A stretch of 64,000 nucleotides of DNA from positions 20,431-84,430 of the forward strand of contig CATWQA010000005.1 of assembly GCA_958352815.1 (NCBI GenBank), given 5' to 3'. Both the position numbers and the translations under genes were made by a program. Below are positions 1 to 8,212 of this stretch, piece after piece. Within the stretch, counting starts at the first letter, position 1; each line of letters starts with the position of its first letter. The notes under the pieces are model-generated. The model was not told the DNA's origin. It worked only from the letters and a program-made list of their open reading frames with translations, and ran no database searches. This DNA is from an uncultured Eubacteriales bacterium (GTDB taxonomy: Bacteria > Bacillota > Clostridia > Monoglobales > Monoglobaceae).

Positions 1-380
1 ATTATCTTTTTGTTTTTTCCAACTGTATCCACATAATATCCTCTACACCAAAAATTCCTTGAACCATATTTATACTTTAAATTTGCATGCCGATCAAATA
101 TCATTAGTGAACTTTTCCCCTTGAGATATCCCAAGAATTGTGCTATACTTATATATGGTGGTATACTAACTAACATATGTATATGGTCAGGGCAAGCTTC
201 TGCTTCTATTATTTCTACTCCCTTTTGCTCACAAAGCTTTCTTATGATTTCACCTATATCTTTTTTCAACTGACCGTATATTTCTTTGCGTCTGTATTTT
301 GGTGCAAACACTATGTGATATTGACATCTGTAGCTCGAATGTGCTGTATGTTTTATCTCATTGTTATTTTTCTTTAACAT
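1..380 (-). CDS. tnpA: IS200-type transposase TnpA (Y1 HUH family), 3' end outside window
   Basis: The reverse strand opens at an ATG (378-380) behind an AAGGAGGT ribosome-binding site (389-396). The first about 125 codons are open and encode an IS200-like protein beginning MLKKNNNEIKHTAHSSY. The metal-binding HUH motif is visible as CPDHIHMLV, and downstream NFWCRGYYVDTVGKN matches the conserved family segment. This enzyme class cuts and rejoins single-stranded DNA with one catalytic tyrosine. That tyrosine lies just after the visible part, so integrity cannot be judged. Nothing seen so far is broken. No tnpB is visible. Confidence 0.85.
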   Translation of the reverse strand, partial: MLKKNNNEIKHTAHSSYRCQYHIVFAPKYRRKEIYGQLKKDIGEIIRKLCEQKGVEIIEAEACPDHIHMLVSIPPYISIAQFLGYLKGKSSLMIFDRHANLKYKYGSRNFWCRGYYVDTVGKNKKI

Positions 381-479
381 TGCTTAAAACCTCCTTGATA
401 TTTTAGTAATGCGGTCGCCAAACCATTTACTATTATACCATAGGTGGTTTTATTTTCATATGCTAAAGCTTTTTATCTT

Positions 480-498
480 CCCCCAGTAGAACTGGGGG
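480..498. repeat. IS end hairpin
   Basis: Perfect inverted repeat CCCCCAGT / ACTGGGGG with loop AGA, about 100 bp upstream of the tnpA start. This is consistent with the subterminal hairpin recognised by IS200/IS605 transposases at the left end. Confidence 0.6.
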
Positions 499-530
499 TT
501 TATTTCCACGCCTAAAGGCACCAATTAGGA

Positions 531-560
531 CAGAAAGCAATCCAAATGGACTGCTTTCTG
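531..560 (-). terminator. Hairpin after the SLH adhesin gene
   Basis: CAGAAAGCA and TGCTTTCTG (9 bp) enclose a second stem TCCA-AA-TGGA, 15 bp past the adhesin stop codon on the minus strand. No U-tract follows in the direction of transcription. It may be a weak terminator, or one whose tail was displaced by the neighbouring insertion sequence. Confidence 0.45.
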
Positions 561-575
561 CCATTCATACAAATG

Positions 576-3500
576 TTATTTTACCCAAGTTTCACCGTTA
601 TCGTTTATAACGGCCTTATGTGTGTTCGCTGCCTCATTTACATCAAAAAAGTACCACAAAGTGTTATCGGTTACATCGGTAAAACGATTGAGTTTTGTAA
701 AGTTATCCTTGACATATTCTTTATCTGCAGTTCTGCCTGTTGCACGGTTCACAACAGTTACGACCTCTGCACGCGTAATGTTGTTATCCCCTCTGAATGT
801 GCCATCAGCGTAACCGTTGAGCCATCCGATATGTTTTGCATAGGCGACATCATTGTATGCCCAGTAGTCTTTTTCAACATCAACATATTCTACCGTGTAT
901 CCTGTTTTCGTAACATTGTTAAATAACGCATAATATCTAACAGCCATGGTAACAAATTCTGCTCTTGTAACCGAATTATCAGGCTTAAATGTACCATCAT
1001 TATATCCGTTGATGATATCATACTTAGCAAGATAACCCAAATATTCAGCATACCACTCATTATTATCCACATCTTTGAATGATGATTTGCCGCTTATCTT
1101 TTCACCTTTTTGCTCGGAAATAAGCCTTGCAAAAATAGCCGCGGCTTCGGCACGGCTCATATCATTATCAGGACGGAATGTACCATCGTCATATCCAACG
1201 ATATATGCTTCATGTTCTACTGCCGGAAGAATAAGTATGCCGTTTGAATCAGTTGTTCCTGTAAGCTCATTGCTGTTTCTATCTTTTAAAATAACAGTAT
1301 AGTCTGATTTTGCTTTACCATTTCTATCTGTTACAGTGATGGTATAATAATTATCATCCTTTGCAAGGTTCTTTCCTGTAGGCAGGGTAAGCGTTACTTT
1401 ATCAGTACCGATTGATTTTGTTACGCTTACATTGTTCCCGTCTTGATCAACAACCTTTACATTTACAGAAGAATAGCTGCTAAGGCCGCCACCACCGCCA
1501 CCACCGGAACTTCCACCTGACGATGAACCGCCGCCTCCGGAGGATTTAACTGGCAATGTAACCTGGCCGTTTGAGTTTGTAGTACCGGTTTTTGACGTTG
1601 TTTTATCTTTTATCGTTACAGAAACGCCTTGAACAGGCTTGTCATCTTTATCTGTAATTGTTACAGTGGTTTGATTACTTGTGGTTAATGTTTTATCTTC
1701 AGGAAGAGTAACCGTTACTTTGCCGTCCTTGATTTCGACAAAAGAGCCGGTAATAATGCCTTCTGTGTCTTTGACCGATACTTTATATGACGTAGTTATA
1801 ACTTCGCCCGGCTTATCCTCAACACCATCACCATCTGTGTCTTCACCCTTACCGGGAGTTTCTTCACTTACGTCTGAATCACCATTATCATCCGTAACAT
1901 CTTCAGATAGAGGAGGCAATATGATCTTACCGTCTTTATTTGTAATTCCACTTAGTGTTTTAGTTTCGCTATCAGGTTTTACTAACTCTGAAACAATGAC
2001 AGCCATATCCTTGACAGCTGTACCATCAGCCTTATTTATGACAGTTACAGTAATACGGTTTTCATAATCAAACTTTACATTTTCCGGGAGTTCAATAGAT
2101 ATGTTTTCTGCTGTTTTAATGCTTCCATCCTCGTTTTTGATCTCAGGATTATGTGTAACCAAAGCTTTTTCAATTGCACCGGTTTCATTCACGACCGTTA
2201 CAATATATCCATCAACCTCTGAATAGCCGTTTACGTCAGTGTAATCTGTATTAACCGGTGGAACTGTTGCAATACCGTCAGAATTTGTTACATCCGAAGC
2301 TGTTGTTCCATCTTTAGCCACAACATCAACTAACACGCCTTTTACAGGAGTTCCTTCTTTATCTGTTACAGTTACAACAATCCTATTATCAGAAAGTATA
2401 TTTGTACCTTCCGGAAGCATTGCCTTTATTTTTCCTGTTTCCTTATCAACAGTTACAATTGTTCCGACAACAGCACCGTCATTATTTTCGACTTTAATAT
2501 TATATGAATATATCGGCTGTTCAATAGGATCATCAGGTTCTTCTGTTGGATCATCAGGATTTGTAGATGGATCATCGGGTTCTTCTGTTGGATTATCTGG
2601 ATTTGTAGATGGATCATCAGGTTCTTTATCTCCATCGTCTGTTGTAACATCACCACCTGTATTGTCATCACCTATTTCATCCTCATTAAGCGGAGGAACT
2701 ATGATCTGTCCTTTGAAATTTGTCATTTCGGTTCTTGTTGCTTCTGTATTGTCTTTGACCGTGACACTCATATCTTTTACAACTGTTCCATCTTTTTTTA
2801 GAACTGTTACAGTTACGCGGTTATCATAGTCTATAACACTCCCTTCAGGAAGCTCAACTAAAATTGTATTATCCTCGTTATAGGTTACGAGTGCACCGGC
2901 AATGTTTTTACTTTCGTCACTTACCAAAACGATAAAATCGCCCACACTGACACGACCATTCTGGTCTGTATACCCAATATTTCCGTCCGGCAGCGTAACC
3001 TTTCCATCTATGTCAGTAGTTCCTTTTTCAATGAAGTCACTCATACCGATTACAATAACATTGATATTGGGCTGAGCGTTGCCATTCTGATCCGTTACTG
3101 TTACTGTAATCCTGTTGTCATTATCCATTACAGTGCCATCCGGTAATTTTACCACAATATCATTACTTTCACCTATTGCAACTGCACATTTCGGAATAAT
3201 AAGACCATTTTTATCAGTAACCGTAACTACATAGGTAAAGGTCTGTTCCTCGTTTTCGCCGCCGATGGTTCCATTATCATTTTCGGTTGATGAGCTGTTG
3301 TTTGGAACCTTAAGCTGACCGTTTTCGTCTGTTTTTCCTGTTGCAGCATTGTTATTTGTGTCATAAATAAATATCTGTAAATCTGATTTTGCTGACTGCG
3401 TATCAGTATAGATAGCCGTTATAGTTGTTTGATCTGAATAGTCAAGTAATCTACCGCTTGGCAGCTTGATTGTTACATTATCGTTTATGTCAATAGTGAT

Positions 3501-6092
3501 TTCACTGTTGAATATTGGCTTGCCGTTCTTATCAGTCAAGATTATTAAATAATCTCCAACTTCGGCGTTGCCGTCCTCGTCTGAATTGTCTGTATCAATA
3601 AGCTGCGGAATCTCAACTGTCTGCAATACTTCACCGCAAACAATACATTCTGTGTGCTTTTGTCCCGGTGCCTCAATCGTTGCCGGAACGTCTATAATCC
3701 AATCTGATGCACTATGTCCGGTTGCTTCTACATATTCGCCTTTATATGTATCGCCGCAGTCTTCGCAAGTGTAAGTTGTATATCCAAGTTCGAGACAGGT
3801 AGGCAGTATCACTTCTTCTGTGTAACGATGCGGCTTTTTGTCTGTGTAGTTATCTTTGTATTCATCACCACAATGTTCACACTTAAAAATGGTATATCCA
3901 ATTTCAGTACAGGTCGGCTCAATTACAGTTTCAATGTAATGATGTTGCACGCAATCGGTATAATCACCAATATATGACTTGCCGCAATCAGGACAAGTAT
4001 ATATCGCATAGCCGTGTTCCGTACAGGTTGGTTCTACAACTTCTTTATTGTAATTATGTTCTGTCATATCAGTATAGTCAGCTTTATAGGTATCACCACA
4101 TTGTTTACAAGTATAGGTGGTATATCCCATAGACGTACATGTAGGCTGCGTGATAACCGACTCATATTCATGTGGTAATTTTTCAGTATAATCTGAAATA
4201 TACTCTTCATTGCAGTTTTTACAAGAATAAGTTGTAAACCCATGTTCTGTGCATGTAGGAGCAGTTACCGTCATACCATAATCGTGATCCAGCATATCAG
4301 TGTAATCACCTACATAGCTATCACCGCAATCACATGTATAAGTAGTATAGCCCATAGCTGTGCAAGTCGGAGCCGTTACCTCACTTTGATAATGATGTCC
4401 TGTAGGCATTGCCAAAACCGTTTGACAAACTTCACATACTTGAGGCTCCGTACAGTTCGCAGCTTTTCCAGGAGTGTGTCCGGTAGCAGAATCAGCTTTT
4501 ATCATTTTTTCATTGCACCCGTCATTTTGGCAATGGTATTCCGTGACGCCTTCGCTTGTGCAGGTAGAACTTGTAATGATATGTCCTTCATCCCAGTTAT
4601 GTCCAGTTGGATCTGTATAGTCTGACACATAAGAGCTGCCGCACATAGTACATGTATATGTTGTATATCCCTTGTCTTCACAGGTCGGTTTTTTCGTTAT
4701 ACTTTCGTATGCATGAGAAATAAGCGGTTTAATATCGGTAATGTAATTATCACCGCATATATCACATATGTGTTCTGTATAACCCACATTTCTGCAGGTT
4801 GGATTTATAACATTTGTTTTATAGGTATGTGCCCCGGTTGGTGTGGTTGTCTGATAAAAATCACCACAGTTTTTACAAACTGCAAGGATGAGTCCTCCTT
4901 GCATGCAGTTAGCTTCTCTTATCACTATATCTTCATGATCATGCCCAATTGCAGGAGTATAGTTTTTCTTTTCAAGTTGTCCGCACCCGCTGCATTGCCA
5001 GCGTTCATATCCCAAATTTTCGCATGTCGCTGGAACTGTTTCAATATATCTGAAATCATGCTCATGTGCAGGGGGGATGATTATAACCGTGTCATCTCCC
5101 GACTCATCATCTGATGCACTATCATTAAGCAGCCATACATAGGAAACACCATTCTCTACCATATCCACGCCGGAATACGAATAGGTGATTTCATAGTATA
5201 CTGTATAATATCCTGCCTTAGTGTAGTTCGGTGCGCTTGTTTGTTTGCAATTGTCAGCACTATCACCATAACGGACTAAGGTTTTAACACCGCTGTCAGA
5301 AAGATCTGATACGGTTACCGTATGTGCTTCGCCGTCTGCTGTTCCGTAATAAGAACTTACAACTGATTTTGCTGTTACATATTCACTCTTTTCAAAATTA
5401 CAATCATCACAATGCTGTAACACATAAAAACGGTTGTTGCCAATTTGACCATCTATCTGCTCATTAAAATCATGTGCTTCTCTCACAGATGTTGCTTGAG
5501 CTTTTGTACCTTTACAAAACTGACAATATTTTCCCGCCTTATATACAGTAGTGTGGTAATTCTCATTATACGGGGTATAAGTGGTATTATCAAAATCCAA
5601 GAAGAAATTATGGTCACAAGAATTGAGACTATAAAGATTCTTATTAAAGTTATATGCATCCACTCCGTCAACCGCATTGATTGTCCCGCAATTCTGGCAT
5701 ACGCTTTTCGTCCAGTGGTTGCCTGTGTAATAAGCATCTATACCCGGCGTACCGCTGTCAAGATTACCAACCTCGGTACCATCAATATTTCTTCCGTCTG
5801 AAAACCAGACACCATGATTTTTAGCAGTTTCGCCGCTTCTTGTATATTCAGGTACACGATACGTTAACACTGTAGTTTCTTTATCGCATACAGGGCACCA
5901 TGATGTCTCGTATGTGGTAGTAGCATTAACATCTAATTCATTTGTTCTGTTGTTTGATGACAGCCAGCTGTCAGCAGGGTCTACATACTCGTTTGACTGT
6001 GCAGCAAAGGTTGTAACAGGAGCTGCGCTTATAAGCATACACATTGTCAGTAAGGCTGATAAAACTGATTTTAATTTAGATTTGTTTTTCAT
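576..6092 (-). CDS. Giant SLH-anchored surface protein with CCCH zinc-ribbon-like repeats and Ig-like domains
   Basis: A 1838-residue secreted protein. Residues 1-31 are a signal peptide ending near TTFAA. Residues about 40-340 form an N-terminal region with scattered CxxC pairs. About 341-835 hold thirteen repeats of 35-40 residues with the pattern H...PTCTExGYTTYTCxxCGDxY, offering three Cys and one His each. About 840-1600 hold repeated beta-rich Ig-like or carboxypeptidase-regulatory-like units (TVTVTD.NG...LP.G), split by an acidic Pro/Asp linker near 1150-1190 and a Gly/Ser hinge near 1516-1537. The C-terminus has three SLH modules (about 1626-1790: GYDDGTFRPDN, GYNDGTFKPDN, GYADGTFRGDN), which bind pyruvylated wall polymer. 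The start follows AAGGAGG. It is the last gene of the ICE transcription unit and is probably ICE cargo, perhaps an adhesin for mating or host attachment. That role is inferred. Confidence 0.9.
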   Translation of the reverse strand: MKNKSKLKSVLSALLTMCMLISAAPVTTFAAQSNEYVDPADSWLSSNNRTNELDVNATTTYETSWCPVCDKETTVLTYRVPEYTRSGETAKNHGVWFSDGRNIDGTEVGNLDSGTPGIDAYYTGNHWTKSVCQNCGTINAVDGVDAYNFNKNLYSLNSCDHNFFLDFDNTTYTPYNENYHTTVYKAGKYCQFCKGTKAQATSVREAHDFNEQIDGQIGNNRFYVLQHCDDCNFEKSEYVTAKSVVSSYYGTADGEAHTVTVSDLSDSGVKTLVRYGDSADNCKQTSAPNYTKAGYYTVYYEITYSYSGVDMVENGVSYVWLLNDSASDDESGDDTVIIIPPAHEHDFRYIETVPATCENLGYERWQCSGCGQLEKKNYTPAIGHDHEDIVIREANCMQGGLILAVCKNCGDFYQTTTPTGAHTYKTNVINPTCRNVGYTEHICDICGDNYITDIKPLISHAYESITKKPTCEDKGYTTYTCTMCGSSYVSDYTDPTGHNWDEGHIITSSTCTSEGVTEYHCQNDGCNEKMIKADSATGHTPGKAANCTEPQVCEVCQTVLAMPTGHHYQSEVTAPTCTAMGYTTYTCDCGDSYVGDYTDMLDHDYGMTVTAPTCTEHGFTTYSCKNCNEEYISDYTEKLPHEYESVITQPTCTSMGYTTYTCKQCGDTYKADYTDMTEHNYNKEVVEPTCTEHGYAIYTCPDCGKSYIGDYTDCVQHHYIETVIEPTCTEIGYTIFKCEHCGDEYKDNYTDKKPHRYTEEVILPTCLELGYTTYTCEDCGDTYKGEYVEATGHSASDWIIDVPATIEAPGQKHTECIVCGEVLQTVEIPQLIDTDNSDEDGNAEVGDYLIILTDKNGKPIFNSEITIDINDNVTIKLPSGRLLDYSDQTTITAIYTDTQSAKSDLQIFIYDTNNNAATGKTDENGQLKVPNNSSSTENDNGTIGGENEEQTFTYVVTVTDKNGLIIPKCAVAIGESNDIVVKLPDGTVMDNDNRITVTVTDQNGNAQPNINVIVIGMSDFIEKGTTDIDGKVTLPDGNIGYTDQNGRVSVGDFIVLVSDESKNIAGALVTYNEDNTILVELPEGSVIDYDNRVTVTVLKKDGTVVKDMSVTVKDNTEATRTEMTNFKGQIIVPPLNEDEIGDDNTGGDVTTDDGDKEPDDPSTNPDNPTEEPDDPSTNPDDPTEEPDDPIEQPIYSYNIKVENNDGAVVGTIVTVDKETGKIKAMLPEGTNILSDNRIVVTVTDKEGTPVKGVLVDVVAKDGTTASDVTNSDGIATVPPVNTDYTDVNGYSEVDGYIVTVVNETGAIEKALVTHNPEIKNEDGSIKTAENISIELPENVKFDYENRITVTVINKADGTAVKDMAVIVSELVKPDSETKTLSGITNKDGKIILPPLSEDVTDDNGDSDVSEETPGKGEDTDGDGVEDKPGEVITTSYKVSVKDTEGIITGSFVEIKDGKVTVTLPEDKTLTTSNQTTVTITDKDDKPVQGVSVTIKDKTTSKTGTTNSNGQVTLPVKSSGGGGSSSGGSSGGGGGGGLSSYSSVNVKVVDQDGNNVSVTKSIGTDKVTLTLPTGKNLAKDDNYYTITVTDRNGKAKSDYTVILKDRNSNELTGTTDSNGILILPAVEHEAYIVGYDDGTFRPDNDMSRAEAAAIFARLISEQKGEKISGKSSFKDVDNNEWYAEYLGYLAKYDIINGYNDGTFKPDNSVTRAEFVTMAVRYYALFNNVTKTGYTVEYVDVEKDYWAYNDVAYAKHIGWLNGYADGTFRGDNNITRAEVVTVVNRATGRTADKEYVKDNFTKLNRFTDVTDNTLWYFFDVNEAANTHKAVINDNGETWVK
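3740..5075 (-). repeat. Coding tandem repeats (13 Cys3-His units of the adhesin)
   Basis: About 1.3 kb encoding thirteen diverged 35-40-residue units. Most units have one Cys in PTC, a CxxC pair about ten residues later and a His at the unit boundary. Units 5, 6 and 13 are irregular, and unit 7 has CDCGDS in place of CxxC. The DNA repeats have diverged enough that recent slippage is unlikely for most units. Confidence 0.8.
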
Positions 6093-6273
6093 TTGGAAAT
6101 TCCTCCTTATGATTTTTTACTTCTTCCTCTTTTTTCAAAGGTTCATACATATTGCAAGCAATTCCATTGTTTAGGTGCAGATACGGGCAGAATGGCTCTC
6201 TTGGATCAAGCATGTATGTTTGTTTGCCTGTTTCACAAGAAGAACATATCTGCCCCTGCACAATTCTTTCCAT
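6076..6273 (-). CDS. Small Cys-containing protein of the ICE (65 aa), function unknown
   Basis: Begins MERIVQGQICSSC and has a good GGAGGG site 5 nt before the ATG. Four cysteines (CSSC near residues 10-13, then single Cys near 29 and 40) could bind metal or form disulfides. The C-terminal third is highly charged (KKEEEVKNHKEE). It overlaps the adhesin start by 17 nt, so the two genes are probably translationally coupled. I do not recognise a family. The ribosome-binding site, position in the operon and non-random composition support a real gene. Confidence 0.65.
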   Translation of the reverse strand: MERIVQGQICSSCETGKQTYMLDPREPFCPYLHLNNGIACNMYEPLKKEEEVKNHKEEFPNEKQI

Positions 6274-6305
6274 AACATCCCTCCATAAAATGTCTATATA
6301 TTAAA

Positions 6306-6719
6306 TCAGACCGCAAGACAGGCATAGCCTCTATCGGCTTCGTCAATGCAGCGGTCAAGGATTTCAAAAAATCTGGATACCCCAAGTTCATTATCGAGCC
6401 AATGTGTTGCTCTGTAAGAATAACAGCCCACATCCTTGTTAATGGAATGACTGCCGAGAACGCTTTTTAGGTTCAGGCTGTTGAGCGTATCCAGTTGTTT
6501 TAGTTCTCCGGTATGGTTTAGTTTTTTTGCAAGACAGAATACCATTAACGGGTGCAGATCAGAAAAAGAGATCTGCAAGTAATAGTTCCTGTATCCGGTC
6601 ATAACAGAGGTCTCATCCTGTTCTTCTATAGTCAGTCTGGACTGAATCATTTTCCTGGTGTTTTCGGAAATCTTTTTACGACGCTTTTGTTCTTCGACGT
6701 TTAGTTCATAATAGGACAT
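6306..6719 (-). CDS. Hypothetical ICE protein (137 aa)
   Basis: A soluble protein with a basic N-terminus (EEQKRRKKISENTRKMIQSR), a central beta-rich stretch and an acidic C-terminus. It has no signal peptide or membrane segment. The start follows AAAGGAGGAATGCTT. It lies 29 nt after the S1-domain gene and 32 nt before the small Cys protein, in the same transcription unit. The layout of the second half (LGSHSINKDVGCYSYRATHW) is faintly like YbjN or secretion-chaperone folds, but this is too weak to name. Confidence 0.7.
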   Translation of the reverse strand: MSYYELNVEEQKRRKKISENTRKMIQSRLTIEEQDETSVMTGYRNYYLQISFSDLHPLMVFCLAKKLNHTGELKQLDTLNSLNLKSVLGSHSINKDVGCYSYRATHWLDNELGVSRFFEILDRCIDEADRGYACLAV

Positions 6720-6748
6720 AAAGCATTCCTCCTTTCATAAATGTAACC

Positions 6749-8128
6749 TTATCTTGCTGCCGCTATATGTGTGATAGCACCCCAAATTCGGTTTGTATTG
6801 TAATTGATACCAAGAATTCTTACGGTGACTCTTGCGCCTCTTGGCGGACGACCACGTTTAGGATAGTTGCAAAGACAATCGATACCGCCATCCAATGACA
6901 CAAAGACGCCATTGGTATCAACCATACTAACCGTTCCTACATACCGGTTTCCTACCGAATATTTTTTTAAAGCTTTATCGTATGGATTTTCACCGGCTTG
7001 CTTTACAGATGCTCTAACTTTTATATTTCTTCGGTCGGTTCTGTCAATATCAAGTATTTTGACAAGTGTCCTCTGTCCGGGTGTGAAATACTTTTCAGCA
7101 TCCATCAATCTTTGATAACTGAGTTCACGCAAAGGAATAAATACCTCCAGACCAAACAAGTCCACAAATATTCCAGAACGAACTACAGAAACCACGCGTA
7201 CTTCTGCACATAAATCAGGATATAATAGATTATTGCCATCCCTATCAGTGCCGAAATAATATGTTTTACGTTTATTACGCATTGCTTCAATACGGCTTCC
7301 AACAGCTATTTTTTCTTTTGCGTCAATGCCCTTAATTATGTAGTCAACTTCTGCACCAAGGCGTTTGTTTAACATATAGTTCAAAACATAATCAAGAGGC
7401 TGACCTTTTAAATCTTCGGGTGGTTCAACTGCCTCTGCCAGAGGGATAATGACTTTGTACTCACCATAATAAAGGACTGCAAGAGTCTTTGATGGATCGC
7501 CACTCGGGTTTTCAATTCCCTGGATGGATCCCGATAGATGTTTTTTTCCTCGATATGACTCCAGTAAATCAAGTAATTCGTTTCTTGCCTTGTCAGCGTC
7601 AGTTATAACTCCAAGTTCATCATCAATGGATAAGATTGCACTAGATTTGGGAGTGGGTATTCTTATTTTGGATTTACTCGCTTTTTCGACGCCGTCGTTT
7701 GACTCATCAGGCTCAGCTTTTGTTTCATTGTCAGACTGAATTTGATTTTCTTCCGGAAGCTTTCTTCGCCTTCGACTTCTCTTTGGTTTTTCTGAATCAA
7801 TCTGGACATCTTCTGGATTTTCAGAATTATCCAAGATCTCTTCAGCCGAATCATTAGAATTCTGATTAGATTCATTGGCTTCATTTCCAGTCTGATGATC
7901 AATAGGTTTTTCTTCGAAATTTAGTGCGTCTTCAATGCCGGCGGCAGATAAAGAGTCATCATTTGATTCAGTTTGAGAAATTTGCTCCGAAACAGTTGCT
8001 GTCTCAATCGCACCTTCCGAAGGGTTGGAATCCGAATCAGTTTCCAAATCGGTATAGGGTGGATCAGTGTCTGTAGTTAAGCTTACGATTGTCTCTTCTG
8101 CAGTGCTGTCTGTTTTTTTAATTGCCAT
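6749..8128 (-). CDS. ICE-encoded protein with two S1 RNA-binding domains
   Basis: A 459-residue protein. Residues 1-160 are acidic, low-complexity and probably disordered, ending in a basic patch (KPKRSRRRRK). Residues about 175-290 form an uncharacterised domain. Residues about 301-376 and 385-455 are two S1-like OB folds (VVRSGIFVDLFGLEVFIPL and GTVSMVDTNGVFVSLDGG). S1 domains bind single-stranded RNA, as in ribosomal protein S1, NusA and PNPase. I chose the ATG at 8128 because GGAGGT precedes it by 6 nt. A longer reading from 8197 would run through the terminator hairpin at 8158-8185. It follows virD4 in the operon. A role in ICE mRNA control or single-stranded DNA handling is possible but inferred. 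Confidence 0.8.
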   Translation of the reverse strand: MAIKKTDSTAEETIVSLTTDTDPPYTDLETDSDSNPSEGAIETATVSEQISQTESNDDSLSAAGIEDALNFEEKPIDHQTGNEANESNQNSNDSAEEILDNSENPEDVQIDSEKPKRSRRRRKLPEENQIQSDNETKAEPDESNDGVEKASKSKIRIPTPKSSAILSIDDELGVITDADKARNELLDLLESYRGKKHLSGSIQGIENPSGDPSKTLAVLYYGEYKVIIPLAEAVEPPEDLKGQPLDYVLNYMLNKRLGAEVDYIIKGIDAKEKIAVGSRIEAMRNKRKTYYFGTDRDGNNLLYPDLCAEVRVVSVVRSGIFVDLFGLEVFIPLRELSYQRLMDAEKYFTPGQRTLVKILDIDRTDRRNIKVRASVKQAGENPYDKALKKYSVGNRYVGTVSMVDTNGVFVSLDGGIDCLCNYPKRGRPPRGARVTVRILGINYNTNRIWGAITHIAAAR

Positions 8129-8157
8129 GTTTTTACCTCCTAAATTAAAATTGGTAT

Positions 8158-8185
8158 AAAAAAAGCACCTCATTTTTCGAGATGC
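8158..8185 (-). terminator. Hairpin with U-tract between virD4 and the S1 gene
   Basis: On the minus strand GCATCTC-N7-GAGGTGC (7 bp, one G-U pair) is followed at once by seven T residues. This is a canonical intrinsic terminator or attenuator. It separates virD4 from the S1-domain gene, whose ribosome-binding site lies just downstream. Confidence 0.75.
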
Positions 8186-8212
8186 TGATTTTTGCATATA
8201 TGTTTTATAAAT

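Larger units (their letters stand above)
1..520 (-). mobile_element. IS200/IS605-family insertion sequence, partial
   Basis: Contains the 5' part of a Y1 (HUH) transposase gene read leftwards, and upstream of it a perfect 8-bp stem, 3-nt loop hairpin (480-498, CCCCCAGT-AGA-ACTGGGGG). IS200/IS605 elements have subterminal hairpins instead of terminal inverted repeats, so this fits the end of the element. The exact boundary near 500-530 cannot be fixed and the other end lies before the window. The element sits immediately beyond the 3' end of the SLH adhesin gene. Confidence 0.75.

Noticed and set aside
2453..2671. Low-complexity ORF rich in Ile/Met/Gln within the adhesin
   Set aside because: It is another frame of the Pro/Asp linker repeats and has no independent support.
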